A DNA stretch of 64,000 nt from Rhyzopertha dominica (lineage: Eukaryota > Arthropoda > Insecta > Coleoptera > Bostrichidae), in NCBI GenBank assembly GCA_025024175.1, contig QCXZ01000137.1:5084001-5148000 (forward strand), given 5' to 3'. Every line of letters starts with the position of its first letter. Positions within the stretch are counted from its first letter, which is position 1. Below are positions 1 to 10,804 of this stretch, piece by piece. A program made the translations under genes and the position numbers. The notes under the pieces were generated by a model. It saw only the letters and a list, made by a program, of their open reading frames with translations. It searched no databases and had not been told where the DNA came from.

Positions 1-105
1 ATTGACAACATGAACTGTAAAGGATATAATACAGGATGTTTCACGAATGATAATGACCCTGATGAAATTAAAAATGCAACCCAAAATACATTCTCATAGC
101 CAATG

Positions 106-1531
106 TGTAACGCTATAATTTAGCAAAAGTTATATTTAGTCCTTTTTTTACAGGTCGTCGCTTCGCGTATTTCATTGTTTACCTCGACTGGTCCTGCTCG
201 AGAGTTTCTTGCTCCATTCTTTTTTGTATCTTGGTAAGAGTCGCGTTCTCAGCTGGAAAAATCTATTATTAAACGGCGATACGTTCTCGCGTTAACGTAG
301 AAATAAATCACAATCGAGTAAAAGCTTCGTAGCTAGGTTCCATTTTGAGTGGTTATAGTGTACTCACCGATTTTCGGGATTAATTGGACTAGTTACACGT
401 ATATGTGCTAAAATTTCGCACGTTAGTTTGATTTTTGTGCGTTAGCAAATGTTGCCCGGGCTAGGGGATTCGGAAGCCTACTCGATCGTTTGTTTGGAAG
501 TTTAATCACATTTTCTACGCCGATTCTGCATTGTGATTTGACCCTCGACCAGCTGAGGTTACTTGCAAGTTTCATTTAAAATGCTCTCTAGCTAAAGAAC
601 CTGATATTTTAGGGTTTTACTGTCGGTTAATAGTGCCGAATAGTATTTACAACGCTGAGGTACTATCGTTCTTTGTAGAGGAGTTTCTTCAAGGGCCTGT
701 TATCTCTGGTGATATCGCGGGGCACGGGATTCCATATACAGCCGTTCACCGTTAGCCTTAGCCTAAGGGAGCCTATCGTCATCGCACCTATTTACTTTTG
801 ATGTTCACCAGTTTCTTGTGACCTGAAGAGATCGCCCCGAACTTAAGCTGTGTATACTACTTGTTATTTGAATATTTCGTTGAGATTCACGTTCATTCAT
901 TGTATATAAATCAATTCAGTTTATATTGTACTTTCAAATCTCTTTCTCAGTGTCAAGTAATTGAGTATTATTTAACATTAACTTCAATCTTTTGACTAGT
1001 TTCGTTAGTATTTTGCATTAGTGTTTTGCATTTATAGTTTTGTTTCTAGTACAACGGTAGAGTTTTGTTTTGATTGTTCAATAGTGTTATAATTTTTAAA
1101 TTCAATTCGTTTCGGTTCACGATACCCGAAACAGCCTTTTTGTAATTAATTTTCAGATATTTCAGTGGATACCTCGATATACGTATACCGAGGACACCGC
1201 TGGATGCATGTAAGTACTTGGGTTGTATTTTTGTTGAATAGAATTTGTTGAACAATCGTTGATTTTTTTTTGTTGAGATATTCCTGTTAGATCACAGAAT
1301 TTTTGACATCTTTCATCCGCGGTTCGTGATTGGCGGATATTCGCTTAGCGGTTAAATCACGTGGCGCCCTTGTATTTTTTCTATCGGTTAATACCCCGCC
1401 CATCGCCACTAAAGCTGGTAGCCCGCTTAAGCGCATATATTAATTGATCTTTCGGGTTATAATTTTTCATTAATTGTCACTTAGTTTGTTTTCTTGATTT
1501 TTTTTCTTGTTTTGAAAAAAAATCCGCCACA
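106..1531. mobile_element. LTR-like insertion (possible solo LTR), 1426 bp
   Basis: Comparison of the broken copy A1 with copy A2 defines this insertion. It begins TGTAACGC and ends CCGCCACA, the TG...CA termini of LTRs, and is flanked by AATG on both sides (102-105 and 1532-1535), a 4-bp target duplication of the size Ty3/Gypsy and Bel/Pao elements make. I see no reading frame of note. Bases 150-850 are richer in G+C than the surroundings. Read on the minus strand it ends AGCGTTACA, resembling the GCGTTACA end of the Gypsy LTR at 22305, so the minus orientation may be the sense one. A solo LTR left by LTR-LTR recombination is my inference; another TG...CA element is possible. Confidence 0.6.
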
Positions 1532-1632
1532 AATGTTATTATTTCACATAATGGTATTATTTTAAAAATAAATTGGGAATCCATGACGGCTATGCGCTAT
1601 GGTTCCTGTCACTGTATTTATTAAAAATCAAA

Positions 1633-2490
1633 ATGTATTTAAATGATGAAAAAACAGATATGATTTTGATTTATGGTAAATGCAAGAAAAATGCTTCCGC
1701 TGCTGCTCTTCTATATAGACGTTTTCCAAATAGAAGAGCTACTGCCGATACAATTTTCAAGAGATTTGAATTAACTTTAAGGACAAACTGGCCATGACTC
1801 AGAAAGTCAAGAGTAAGAACAGCAACAGGCTCTGACAATGAAATTAGAGTATTGGAAATAATTGACTAAAATCCTCATATTAGTCAAATGGTAGTCTCAA
1901 GAGCTACCGGTATTAGTCTGTCTTCAGTACACCGAATAATTAAAGGCAATCAATTTCATTCGTATCACTTGCAATTGGTTTAGGCATTAAAAGAGACAGA
2001 TTATCCTAAACGACTGGCTTTTTGTAACTTTCTTCAGGAACACCAAAACTTGAATGTGAGAGTTTATGACAACATTTGTTTCTCAGGTGAAGCAAGATTC
2101 TCTAATAATGGTGGAGTTAACAAACACAACATGCATTATTATGCGCAAGAAAATTCACGCTGGATTCGAGAAGGACATTTTCAAACTATCTACTCGACGA
2201 ATGTCTGGTGCGGAATATTGGGGGAATCAAATTGTTGGGCCTTATTTTTTTCGCGATAGTTTCAACGGCAATACTTATATAAATTTTTTACGAAACATTT
2301 TACCGGTACTTCTCCAAAATGTAAATTTACAAGTAAGACAAGATCTATGGTTCCAACAAGATGGNGCACCTGCGCATTATCNTAGAATAGTGCGAANTCA
2401 TCTTGATTTGGTTTTGCCTAACCGATGAATAGAAAGAGGTTCAATTAATCCTTGGTCACTGAGAAGCCTGGACTTTACTCCTTTGGATTT
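1633..2490 (+). pseudogene. DDE_3 transposase, broken copy (A1)
   Basis: Remains of a Tc1/mariner-superfamily transposase, which cuts and pastes its element through a DDE/DDD active site. The first in-frame ATG is at 1633, aligned with the same Met in the copy at 48-49 kb. An N-terminal helix-turn-helix region with the motif RRFPNRRATADTIFKR is followed by stops and frameshifts near 1795-1865, then the catalytic part in another frame: GGVNKHNMHYYA, the conserved WFQQD second catalytic Asp near 2350, and a truncated end after PWSL. The first catalytic motif reads FSGEARF where the family has FSDEA, so the first Asp is Gly here. Three ambiguous bases (N) lie at 2365-2397. Confidence 0.85.
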
Positions 2491-2579
2491 TATTAACGAG
2501 TTTTGTATTGCTTTCCTCTATAGATACACCAGTGTTTGTTTGATTAAATAAATGCTATTCTTATTCTATTATTATTAAG
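2491..2579 (+). repeat. LINE 3'-end fragment with ATT-rich tail
   Basis: The DDE_3 homology stops at about 2490 and is followed by a segment ending in AATAAATGC and then a decayed ATT-rich tail (to about 2579). This is the layout of the LINE 3' ends at 19.4 kb and 12.6 kb, where AATAAA is followed by (ATT)n. No coding sequence remains. It could equally be a chance AT-rich stretch. Confidence 0.35.
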
Positions 2580-4039
2580 ATTAAATTCCGAACTTCACTG
2601 AGTAATATGCATACTGAGAAATAATGTGGTGACAATCTCCTCTAGAAAAGCATCCATTAAAAAAATGTCACATTTGTGCAAAATTAAATAAATCGAGGAC
2701 TGTTAATAACTATACCAACCCTGCAGCCATTGTTCAAATATTGTTTTGAAATTAGCATTATCATTTCCGCGCAATAGATGCAGGTAACCCAAATTCTGGG
2801 AAATGGGTTACAAAAACATTCGGACTGTATTCAAATGTTTTGTTTCGGTCAGAGTTATGTTTTCGTACAGCGGCAATTTTCACATTCATTACAAGTCGTA
2901 TTTTCCGCTTGTGTTAGGAAAATACGTTTCGAGCTCGCCGAGTAGATTTATCATCGTTTACATAAATTCTTAATGTTCAATTTCGTCGACCTGTAATTGT
3001 GTTGGTGAATCTTCCTGCTGACCTTTGGCATCCAGGCCCATTGATTCCGTTCATGTAATTTAAATATAAGTGTTCTCAGCATAAATTATTATTTACCTCG
3101 ACCTGAAATTTAAATATGTATTTGGCTGATCAAAACGCAGAAGTTTGGTTTGTAGTTCAATTATTCATAAAGCGTTGCCAATAAATGTTCGATTAAAAAG
3201 TGCAAATATTAAATTTGCGTAGCTTTCCTACAAAATTGTGGAAATGAAAAAGTCAAAGGTTATGTTTACTGATATTGCACTGAAAAGCAATTAGTGTATT
3301 ATGTCATATATTTCATGTTATTTAGAGAATAGCATAAAATGTGGCAGCTGAAATTTCAGCATAAACAAGTGTGTAAAAAGTTGTTTATGGTGGCGTCTGT
3401 AAGTGTGGGATTAGAAACATGGAAAAAAAGATTGTTAGGTTAAATCAAGAGCATTCATCATATTATCTTTTCCAATTTTCGATGTCAAGAAAATACTTCT
3501 TTGTTTCGCTCGTGTGATAGTTTCAACATTCGCTAAAAGGTCTTTGTAGCTCATTCAAACAAATCAACTCATCGATAAACTTATTGCTAACTGGCTATTT
3601 CAAATGATTATTGAACCTACAGTTTCTATTATTTAATATTCCTGATTGATGCGCGTGCTAAAAAGGTTCCATTGTCTTCTTTCCTAAAGTTAACAAAAAA
3701 AATATACCGTACTTTCAACTTAATCCGATACTTAAAATTAACTTTTTTTATGAAAGTCCAACTGCAATCGGGAATTTCAGTTCCCAACAAATAGTCCAAT
3801 AAATCAGATGGTTGCAAAGTCTTCCGGGTACTCCCCTTGCATTCGACAAACCAACAAAACATATTCATTATGCTTCTGGAAGTGCTTAGAAACGACTTAA
3901 AAAACACTATAGCATGTAGCATTTGATTATTGATTCGTTGACCCAAGTTTAACCTTTACAATTTGGTTATCCATTTCCAGTTCATTTCACACGGACCGAA
4001 AACAAGACGCCCCGTGTTTTTTGCACTCTTTTAATGTAA
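2580..4039. other. No recognisable gene or element
   Basis: AT-rich non-coding sequence. The longest open frame (3629-3946, minus) has no recognisable motif. A 22-base string at 3989-4010 (ACACGGACCGAAAACAAGAC then GC) recurs on the other strand at 44652-44673, hinting at an old shared repeat. Confidence 0.5.
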
Positions 4040-4922
4040 ATGTATGGCAAAGGCTTGCGCCAGGTATTTGTTACTCCAAGAGGAACAGCAGCAGGTTCCA
4101 AATACAAACAAAATTACCATTCATACAAGGGATCAAATGTAGAAATCATTAATAAAAAGTATAAAACAAAAATGTACAGTAAAACTACTTGTAAGGCGGA
4201 TAAAGGCTATACCATTGTCACTTTAAAAACAGACAAAACTAAATAATTTATTAAACACAAACAATTTCTCTAAACTTAATTCAGATCCCACACGCCAGTT
4301 CCAGAAAGACGTCACTAGCATTTTAAAATCTTCAGAACACTTGATATCAAGCGAAGAGAAGTACAAATTAAGAATAATGAACCCCAGAGCTACAATTCTA
4401 TATGGCCTCCCAAAAATTCACAAAAATGGAATACCTTTGAGACCGGTTGTTTCTTACGTTAATCCTCCATCGTATAAATTATGCAAATCAATTAAATGCC
4501 AGTCCAAATACAGCGAGAAGAATTCTGTAGGTTTCGCGAACAGGGTAAAAGAATTATCAATATCAAATAACGCTATTCTTGTGTCCTTTGATATGTCTAA
4601 TCTTTTCACTTCTATCCCCATAAATGAATTTTTAACAATCCTAAAAAATGAGATAGAAAACTACCACCTATCAAACACAGAAAAAACTGAACTACTGAAT
4701 ATTGTGAAAATTTGTATAGATCAAAGTTATTTTACGTTCAATGACACATTCTACAAGAAAGACGATGGAGTGACAATGGGTTCACCTTTGCCTCCAGTCT
4801 TAGCGGAAACTTTCATGTCAAATTTTGAAGAAAAGCTTTTTGCAAAGAAAAATGAAATTATTAAAAATGTATTATTCTGGACTAGATATGTTGATATTTT
4901 TTGTATTTGGACGGGAACTTAA
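4040..4922 (+). pseudogene. Penelope-like reverse transcriptase, broken
   Basis: Encodes the RT half of a Penelope-like element, which copies its RNA onto a nicked chromosomal target. The N-terminal piece (4040-4246) ends KADKGYTIVTLKTDK, the family's conserved ADKG motif. It is cut by a stop at 4246 and picked up in another frame from about 4250; the long piece (4341-4922) has YGLPKIHK, RPVVSYVNPPSY, LVSFDMSNLFTSIP and DDGVTMGSPLPPVLAE, all Penelope RT hallmarks. The catalytic motif near 4887 reads RYVDIFCIW; the family has two consecutive Asp (YVDD), so one Asp codon is missing and the enzyme should be dead. The frame ends 15 bases later. Confidence 0.9.
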
Positions 4923-5055
4923 ATACAATAAATAAAATGATTCAATTTACCCTAGAAAAATAGATGTATGGAGTTCTTAATTTTCTGGACCTATCGATGT
5001 CGGTAAAAATAGTAAAATTGACTTTGAAATTTATAGATAACCAACACAGTCAGAA

Positions 5056-5649
5056 TTGACAACAATTAAACAAATAGCCTTTAACAATGGATATGACACA
5101 AAAATTGTGGACCAAATACTTAAAGACCAATATAAAGTTAAAATACAAAGAATGCTGTACAATGCCAACATCAATGAAAAAGAACATATTTTCGCCGCAG
5201 TAAATTATGTCAAAGGAGTTAGTGTATGTGTTAAAAATAGACTGAACAGGTTCGGAATAAAAGCAGTAGAGGTTAATAAGTGTAATTTGGGCGGTCTTCT
5301 AGTTAACAATAAATTGAACAAAAACAGCATTTACCAAATAAAATGCATGCAATGTGACATGATATACATAGGCCAATCAGGTAGAGCTATTAAACAAAGA
5401 ATTAAAGAACATGTTGCGAATATAAATTCAAACAAAGGGACAACAGGTTTTACTGACCATTGCATAAAAAATAACCATTACTTAGATGAAAACGACGTCA
5501 AAGTTTTACATTGCGAAAGAAAAGGTAAAAAACGGAACCTTCTAGAACTTTTGGAAATTAAAAAAGCTCAGCATCAGAAAAAACATTTGGCAAATACACA
5601 AATAGAAATTCCCACGTCCTGCACGCCTTTGATATTGCCGAAATTATAA
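5056..5649 (+). pseudogene. Penelope GIY-YIG endonuclease domain
   Basis: Downstream half of the same Penelope-like element; 197 codons remain open but there is no natural ATG (the open frame starts at TTG), because it is the continuation of the broken RT. The C-terminal ~100 residues carry IYQIKCMQCDMIYIGQSGRA and a following KQRIKEHV, which match the GIY-YIG nuclease fold used by Penelope elements to nick target DNA. The middle region (NKCNLGGLLVNNKL) is the usual linker. Frameshifts lie between this and the RT (4923-5055). No terminal repeat of the 35.6- or 56-kb type is visible after 5650. Confidence 0.88.
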
Positions 5650-6777
5650 AGTCGACTTTTAAAACCCAGACGAGAGAATTTTACAACTGTACTTTACAAA
5701 ACCTGTAAAAAGGGAGAGGTAAACAAAATTCTGCACATCTGAGTTTAGTATAACGCTGTTATCTCTTTGACAAGTTATCTGATAAATCAAGTGAGACAAA
5801 GCACATACGTTCAATCAGCTGATTCTCAAGCTACCTAATTGATTCAGGATGTTTCACAATGAATGCACCTTTGAATTAATTCAACATATATATAACTTAA
5901 TGGCTAATATCTCTCTCCAGCTCAATATTGAAATTTAGATCATCTTTTTATTAACTTTGCGGAAAAGATTTTAATTCCGAAACCGTAAAATCAACCAAAT
6001 CAATGAAGTATAGTATCAGCTCAGTCGTCCTTTGCTCTCTAGAGTTAGATATGATAATTTATTAACGTTAGCTTAGAGGAACGCATTATATGTAGCAATT
6101 GAACATCCAACTCTGTCCGCAAAACCACTCCACTGTGTAGCCATACCCTAAATGCGACATCCGTCAACAAATTGGCCATAAACTAATAATAGTTTGAGAT
6201 CCAGACATCAAAGCATTCCCTAATTACTTAAAAAGTAAACCAATTTCAGGCGACTTACGGTCTGCCAGGCATTTCATCAAATCAGTGTAATTATGTTTAT
6301 GCACATCCCGTCGAGCGAAATGCAACTTTATATTTGCTATACATTTGCAGGTATCGCGATGCTCAGTTGCGTTATGTAAATTGAAACTATGTACGGGATG
6401 GTTCATTTTGGATATACGAACAGGAGTCTCCTAAACTGAGTAGTGTTGAACGAAAACAAGTGACATATTCTCGAGCTCTTTTTATTGTACTTTTGTTCAA
6501 AGCTGAACCGAGCACTGATTTTGTGTTTTCGACTTCTAAACAAAAGGTGACGTTTTGGATTTCAGAAGAAGCTGCTTGGCAAGTTTATTTTAAAAACCTT
6601 TATTTTGACACCTGAAGGACTGGATATTAATAACTTCGTTTTAATTTATTGCAATTAGTCAAATGCCTTAAATTAAAGAAATTTGACACTATATAGGAAA
6701 AGAAAAACATCATCAAACTATAATGGAAAAAACCCTAACCACAATAATTTAGAGAGTATATATACGTAATTGTGCAC
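5650..6777. other. No recognisable gene or element
   Basis: AT-rich sequence following the Penelope gene. A 60-codon open frame on the minus strand (6224-6406) has no motif I recognise. Nothing else can be supported. Confidence 0.5.
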
Positions 6778-7481
6778 CTAAGCTGTCACCTTCAGTAGAG
6801 TGGAGGAGAAAGTTGGAAGGTTATGCTTTTGAGTGTATATATGCTTACAAATGGCATAAATATATAAATTTGTTACTGTAAATATTTTTAATTCAGAAAA
6901 TTTAGACCTACACGAGTCATATTTGTACAGGAAGGTGATGGTCCTGATTGCGCGTTTTTGTATAGTAAAAATCAAAGATGCATTAGCATCAGAACCCCAA
7001 AATTCAATTCCATATCGCGCAAGACTCTCAAACTAGGCATGATATGCCATCTTGCATGTACCCAGGCCGACCCTTTACTCTCAGGTGCAGCAGAGCATAA
7101 ACTGCTTTTGCTAGCTGTTTTGAAGGCCACATAAAAGTTTTTTAAGTGGCGCTATAGATATGCACCACGCAAATTTTAGAAATTACTTAATTAAATTATG
7201 GAAATTATTAATAAATTACCAGTTCCTATTACTTTTATTTCTTGTATGTTTTAAATTATGTTTGCATTTGGCCAAGAAAACTGATAATTCAAGGTGGGGC
7301 TATATTTATGTTCCCCAGTGTATTTATACAGTTCTGGAGGCAGATTGTTAGGCCCTGCTACCTTGCGAGGATTAAATTTTTGCATAGTATTCATAATATC
7401 AACCAACTCAAAAGATACACATGATATTATAGAGCTCATACTATTACAGCCAATATACTTATTTTCGTCAGTTTCAATCAA
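6778..7481 (-). pseudogene. Non-LTR retrotransposon (LINE) RT remnant
   Basis: Two decayed pieces of a LINE reverse transcriptase in the same orientation. The upstream piece (7251-7481) has FNPRKVAGPNNLPPELYKY, the N-terminal RT segment that in this family reads 'KSPGIDGIPNELLK'-like. The downstream piece (6778-7060) has ARYGIEFWGSD then IQKRAIRTITFLYKYDSCR and LYIYAICKHI, the C-terminal region after the RT thumb. The catalytic core with YADD is missing between them, apart from a short degraded stretch with stops (7060-7160). It is a dead fragment. Confidence 0.75.
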
Positions 7482-9500
7482 CTAGAATAAGAAGCCATGA
7501 CTACTAAAATCGATAAATGTATTAGTATCTGGAAAGAAGGATTAGGAATTGGGTATGGTTTCAGTTCTTCGATACACTATCTAGTAGAATATTTTTTGAC
7601 CTTTTAACGAAGTTCTACATATTTGTCCAGTGTAAACAAGGATTGCTGTAAGCGACAAGGATCTGTTACAATTAATGTCATCCTCGCCGTGTCCCACAAG
7701 GACAGAAGATTGAACACCCAAGTTTGAGATGTCGCGCTTGGCAAACTTTAATCATTTAAGAACTGAGCTCAGCCAGTGAAGTCGCTTGATTGCCCGCGAA
7801 CCTACGCTGCCATGTTTTCAGGTTTATAGCACATCAAAACTTGGTTAAATTGGGTTAGCCTGCATCTGTTTACGTACGGGCAGAGCGGAAAGTGCCCAAA
7901 TCATAATTTTTAATTAAGAGCGAATCCGTCTATTTACGATCAACCTGGGATCAGGCTGGATATTTCTGGATTTTACGTTTACGTCAAAGTTGGTTTATTA
8001 AAAAAAAAATTGGTGATATTTGATGGGCTGCAATGAAACAATTCTAACAATCAAACCTGAGATTTTTAACGCAAAATGTATCACCTACACTATACGAAGA
8101 ATGTTAATTTTGAGTCCATTGTTACATCAAAGTCAACAAACACTACATCTACAATTACACTAATATTATACCGGGTGCCTAAACAGAATTTAACGAATTA
8201 GGACTTATTTTAGAGGGGGCTGCAAGGAAATTATTCCAAATTCTGTTGGTGCAAAATTGGTGCCATTCGGAAAACTCTTATACATTCCTCGATTAAAAAA
8301 AAAATAAATAGAAAGGCATAATTTTTTTCACTTCGTTTTGTACGCTGTGTGTAAGAGAGTGCTAAAAACCGTATACGAGTTTTATTTGTCGTTTTGATTT
8401 GCTAAAAGACACAATAAAAAATGAACCACCTCCTTGATTTCTAAAAATTAACTGAATCGGACGATATACTTTTTGCACTTTGTTTTATTGTCTATTACTT
8501 AAGGAAAACTTTGGTAAAAACCTGAGGTTGATAGCTTTTCTCTTTTAGAAGTTATAGCCAAAATAGTACACAGGACACACACAAAATTACAAAAAAGTAA
8601 CGTTCTTCTTCGTTTCATGAAAAAAATTAAATAGAACGATATACAATTTTTAGCTTTGTTTTATAGGCTATAATTTAGGAAAAGCTGTGGTGAAAGCACG
8701 AAGCTGACAGATATGACAACTGTTGCAGAAACTATAGATATTTTGATCACTACTAGGCAAAATAAGACTAATTTTTTTTAATTTTCAGGTAATTTCAGCC
8801 GTAGCGATAATACTTAACATCGCCTAAATTGAACAAAAACAAAAAAATATTATATCTCTTATAAGTTTGCAATACAGTGCAACCCAATTTTTAATTTTTA
8901 AATCAACATTTACTTTTTAAATTTGTGCACAACATTTTAGCAGAAATTTATTAAAATAGCCGATTTGAGGCTCTAATTTAAGGAAAACGAAATAAATTTT
9001 ACTGTGTCATATAAACCAGTATAGTTAATAGCTAAAAATTTAGCCTTCGCATATTTACCCTTTCTTTGCGAGAATAGTTCACACATTGTAAAATTTCACG
9101 AAAAGTATTGGTATATCAAATTTTTACCGACTAATGCTGCGCTTTTAATTCTCACGTTTCTCATCATTTTCCCAATAATAATAATTCAAAGGTGATTCAC
9201 ATCCTCTGTTGATGACTATCAAGATTTATTTATACTATCAGACTTTGCCAACGTCAATAAATTTAAGAAAAGTCATTAACGAGTCTGTGTTCACAGGAAT
9301 TTGTGGTGCTTGGCTGTGGTGCAAGAAATGAATGATGGACCTAGGGCTTCACCTGCCAAAACCTCGCAGAAATGCTGCAAAAACTGACTGCAAAATTCGC
9401 TGTTTGGTTACTATTGAAAAAAACAAGAAGTTGGCGAAGAACTAAAAAATAATAGTCAACAAATTTCTGTTAAGCACACCTTGCTTCAAAGTTCATAATT
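7482..9500. other. Non-coding AT-rich region with possible decayed DNA transposon
   Basis: No gene is visible. TACCGGGTG at about 8169 resembles the TACAGGGTG-type ends of Tc1/mariner elements in this window, but no partner end is found. Bases 8442-8755 hold two diverged copies of a ~135-base unit (annotated separately). The rest is AT-rich. Confidence 0.4.
8442..8755 (+). repeat. Two diverged direct repeats, spacing about 180 bp
   Basis: A segment beginning near 8442 (…CGATATACTTTTTGCACTTT…AGGAAAACTTTGGT…) is repeated near 8622 (…CGATATACAATTTTTAGCTTT…AGGAAAAGCTGTGGT…), with matching order of at least four short blocks over ~135 bases. A weaker third block (TTTAAGGAAAACG) lies at 8980. It looks like internal repeats of an old DNA transposon, not a simple satellite. 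Confidence 0.5.
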
Positions 9501-10800
9501 GGGTATTTGCCATGTATTTATATTTTATTAAATTGAATATTAATAGGTGGCATCTAATCCACAAAACAGCTGTGACAACTTGTAAATTCGAATAAATGGA
9601 TCGTAAGGTGTATTTTTAATATTAAAAATGTGAATATTTAAAGGGACCGCCAAAACGCGAACATATTGGCCGTGACGTCAGGTGTCTTGTAAATGGCCGC
9701 TTGTTTACATTTGGGATCAGCGCGTCACGCGTCAGCCTTAGCCCATCACTTTACCAGTTTGTTGTTTGCGTTAATTTTGTGACAAGCGAATTGAAATACG
9801 CCAAGAAAAAGTGAAATACTTATGAGTTATGACTTCTGAAGGCATGTTCATTGTTATGGAATTTGTGTACAGCGACGAGCGGTTCAACGCGGCGGAGATG
9901 CGGAACGTAAAAGCAACACCAACAGCATAAGTGAACTTTTTATCAAATTAACGAAGCATTGATAATTTGATCACAGTGGGTTGTTGGAAACATACTATTT
10001 GTAAACGTAAAACTGTAAGAATCAAAAACGTAACCTAAACTTAACATTTATTTTAGAGGTCAGAATAAATATAAATTGCCATTTATTTTCGGGGATCTTG
10101 CGGATCGTTTCGGGCCTGGCTAACAGTCAAATATATGGGGAACAACGTCGTTCTTTATTATAACATTTCCCTCCATCAACTTAAAACGGATATAATTTTT
10201 CATATCCTCTTCAAGCTATAACAAAATGGAAACTGAATGGTAAACACTTATAACCCCAAAAAGAATAATAAAACTTACAGTAAGAATTAAGATGAAGTTC
10301 ACAACAGAAAAACAAACTTTGTGATTTCGACATATCACGTCTAGGGGCCTTAAACAACTTTTTCATACGTTGATAATCTCGAGGAACGGTTACAAAAACT
10401 TTGTTAGCTGTACTGACTGAACTACTTTTATAACCATGTACAAAACAACACTTGTTTTGTTTTCCATACATAATAGATGCTTGTGAAACTACACAAATCA
10501 CTTTTTGGTGCGACCTCTTACACCGTCCTTTCAATAAACACCACACAAAAGCTTTTTCAATACAATTATGATACTACATCATTAAACAGCACGCTCCTCG
10601 GTAATGTTTACATGACACTTGACGTCACGAGTTGAATAACCTTGGATAGAAGCGTTTTGGCGGTGACCTCTAAGATTTGAATTTCAGACCCGAAATTCTC
10701 TACCTACAAATATTTATTTTGTTTTTTTTTTAACATGGCGTACGATATATATGCACTTCAAGATTCATTTTACGTAATTTTCAAAAAAGTGATAATACCC
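9501..10800 (-). mobile_element. THAP-domain DNA transposon, copy 1 (non-autonomous)
   Basis: A 1300-bp element, ~90% alike by eye to the inverted copy at 50289-51578. It begins GGGTATTTGCC and ends GATAATACCC (short inverted termini GGGTATT), and is flanked by AATT on both sides (9497-9500, 10801-10804). Copy 2 is flanked by AAAT on both sides, so each copy has its own 4-bp target duplication. About 145 bases in from each end is a perfect 13-base inverted repeat, ACCGCCAAAACGC (9646-9658 and, reversed, 10652-10664), followed by the palindrome TGACGTCA on both sides. It carries a THAP-like first exon and no catalytic domain. Kolobok, P and ISL2EU transposases use THAP domains, but the 4-bp duplication fits none of them cleanly. 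Confidence 0.78.
10279..10471 (-). pseudogene. THAP-like zinc finger exon
   Basis: Starts at ATG 10471 (MYGKQNKCCFVHGY) and runs 193 bases to a consensus splice donor GTAAGT beginning at 10278; copy 2 keeps the same ATG and GTAAGT. The fold is the C2CH THAP type used for DNA binding by transposases: an N-terminal CFVHG segment, a central FVTVPRD then KLFKAPRRDM, and a C-terminal C-x2-H (CELH). The second zinc ligand, usually Cys six residues after the first (C-x4-C), is Tyr in both copies, so the domain of this subfamily may not bind zinc normally. Downstream exons are absent from the element. Confidence 0.65.
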
Positions 10801-10804
10801 AATT

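Larger units (their letters stand above)
32..2490 (+). mobile_element. Tc1/mariner-type DDE_3 transposon, copy A1 (interrupted, 3'-truncated)
   Basis: Begins with CAGGATGTTTCAC preceded by TA. Its first ~75 bases match both ends of the copy at 48082-49491, which is bounded by TA on both sides, so the family duplicates TA as Tc1/mariner elements do. A 1426-bp LTR-like sequence sits inside the terminal repeat (106-1531), after which the homology resumes at about 1536. Homology to copy A2 stops near 2490, where a LINE-tail-like sequence starts, so the right terminal repeat is missing. The element cannot move on its own: one end is lost and the gene is broken. Confidence 0.8.
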
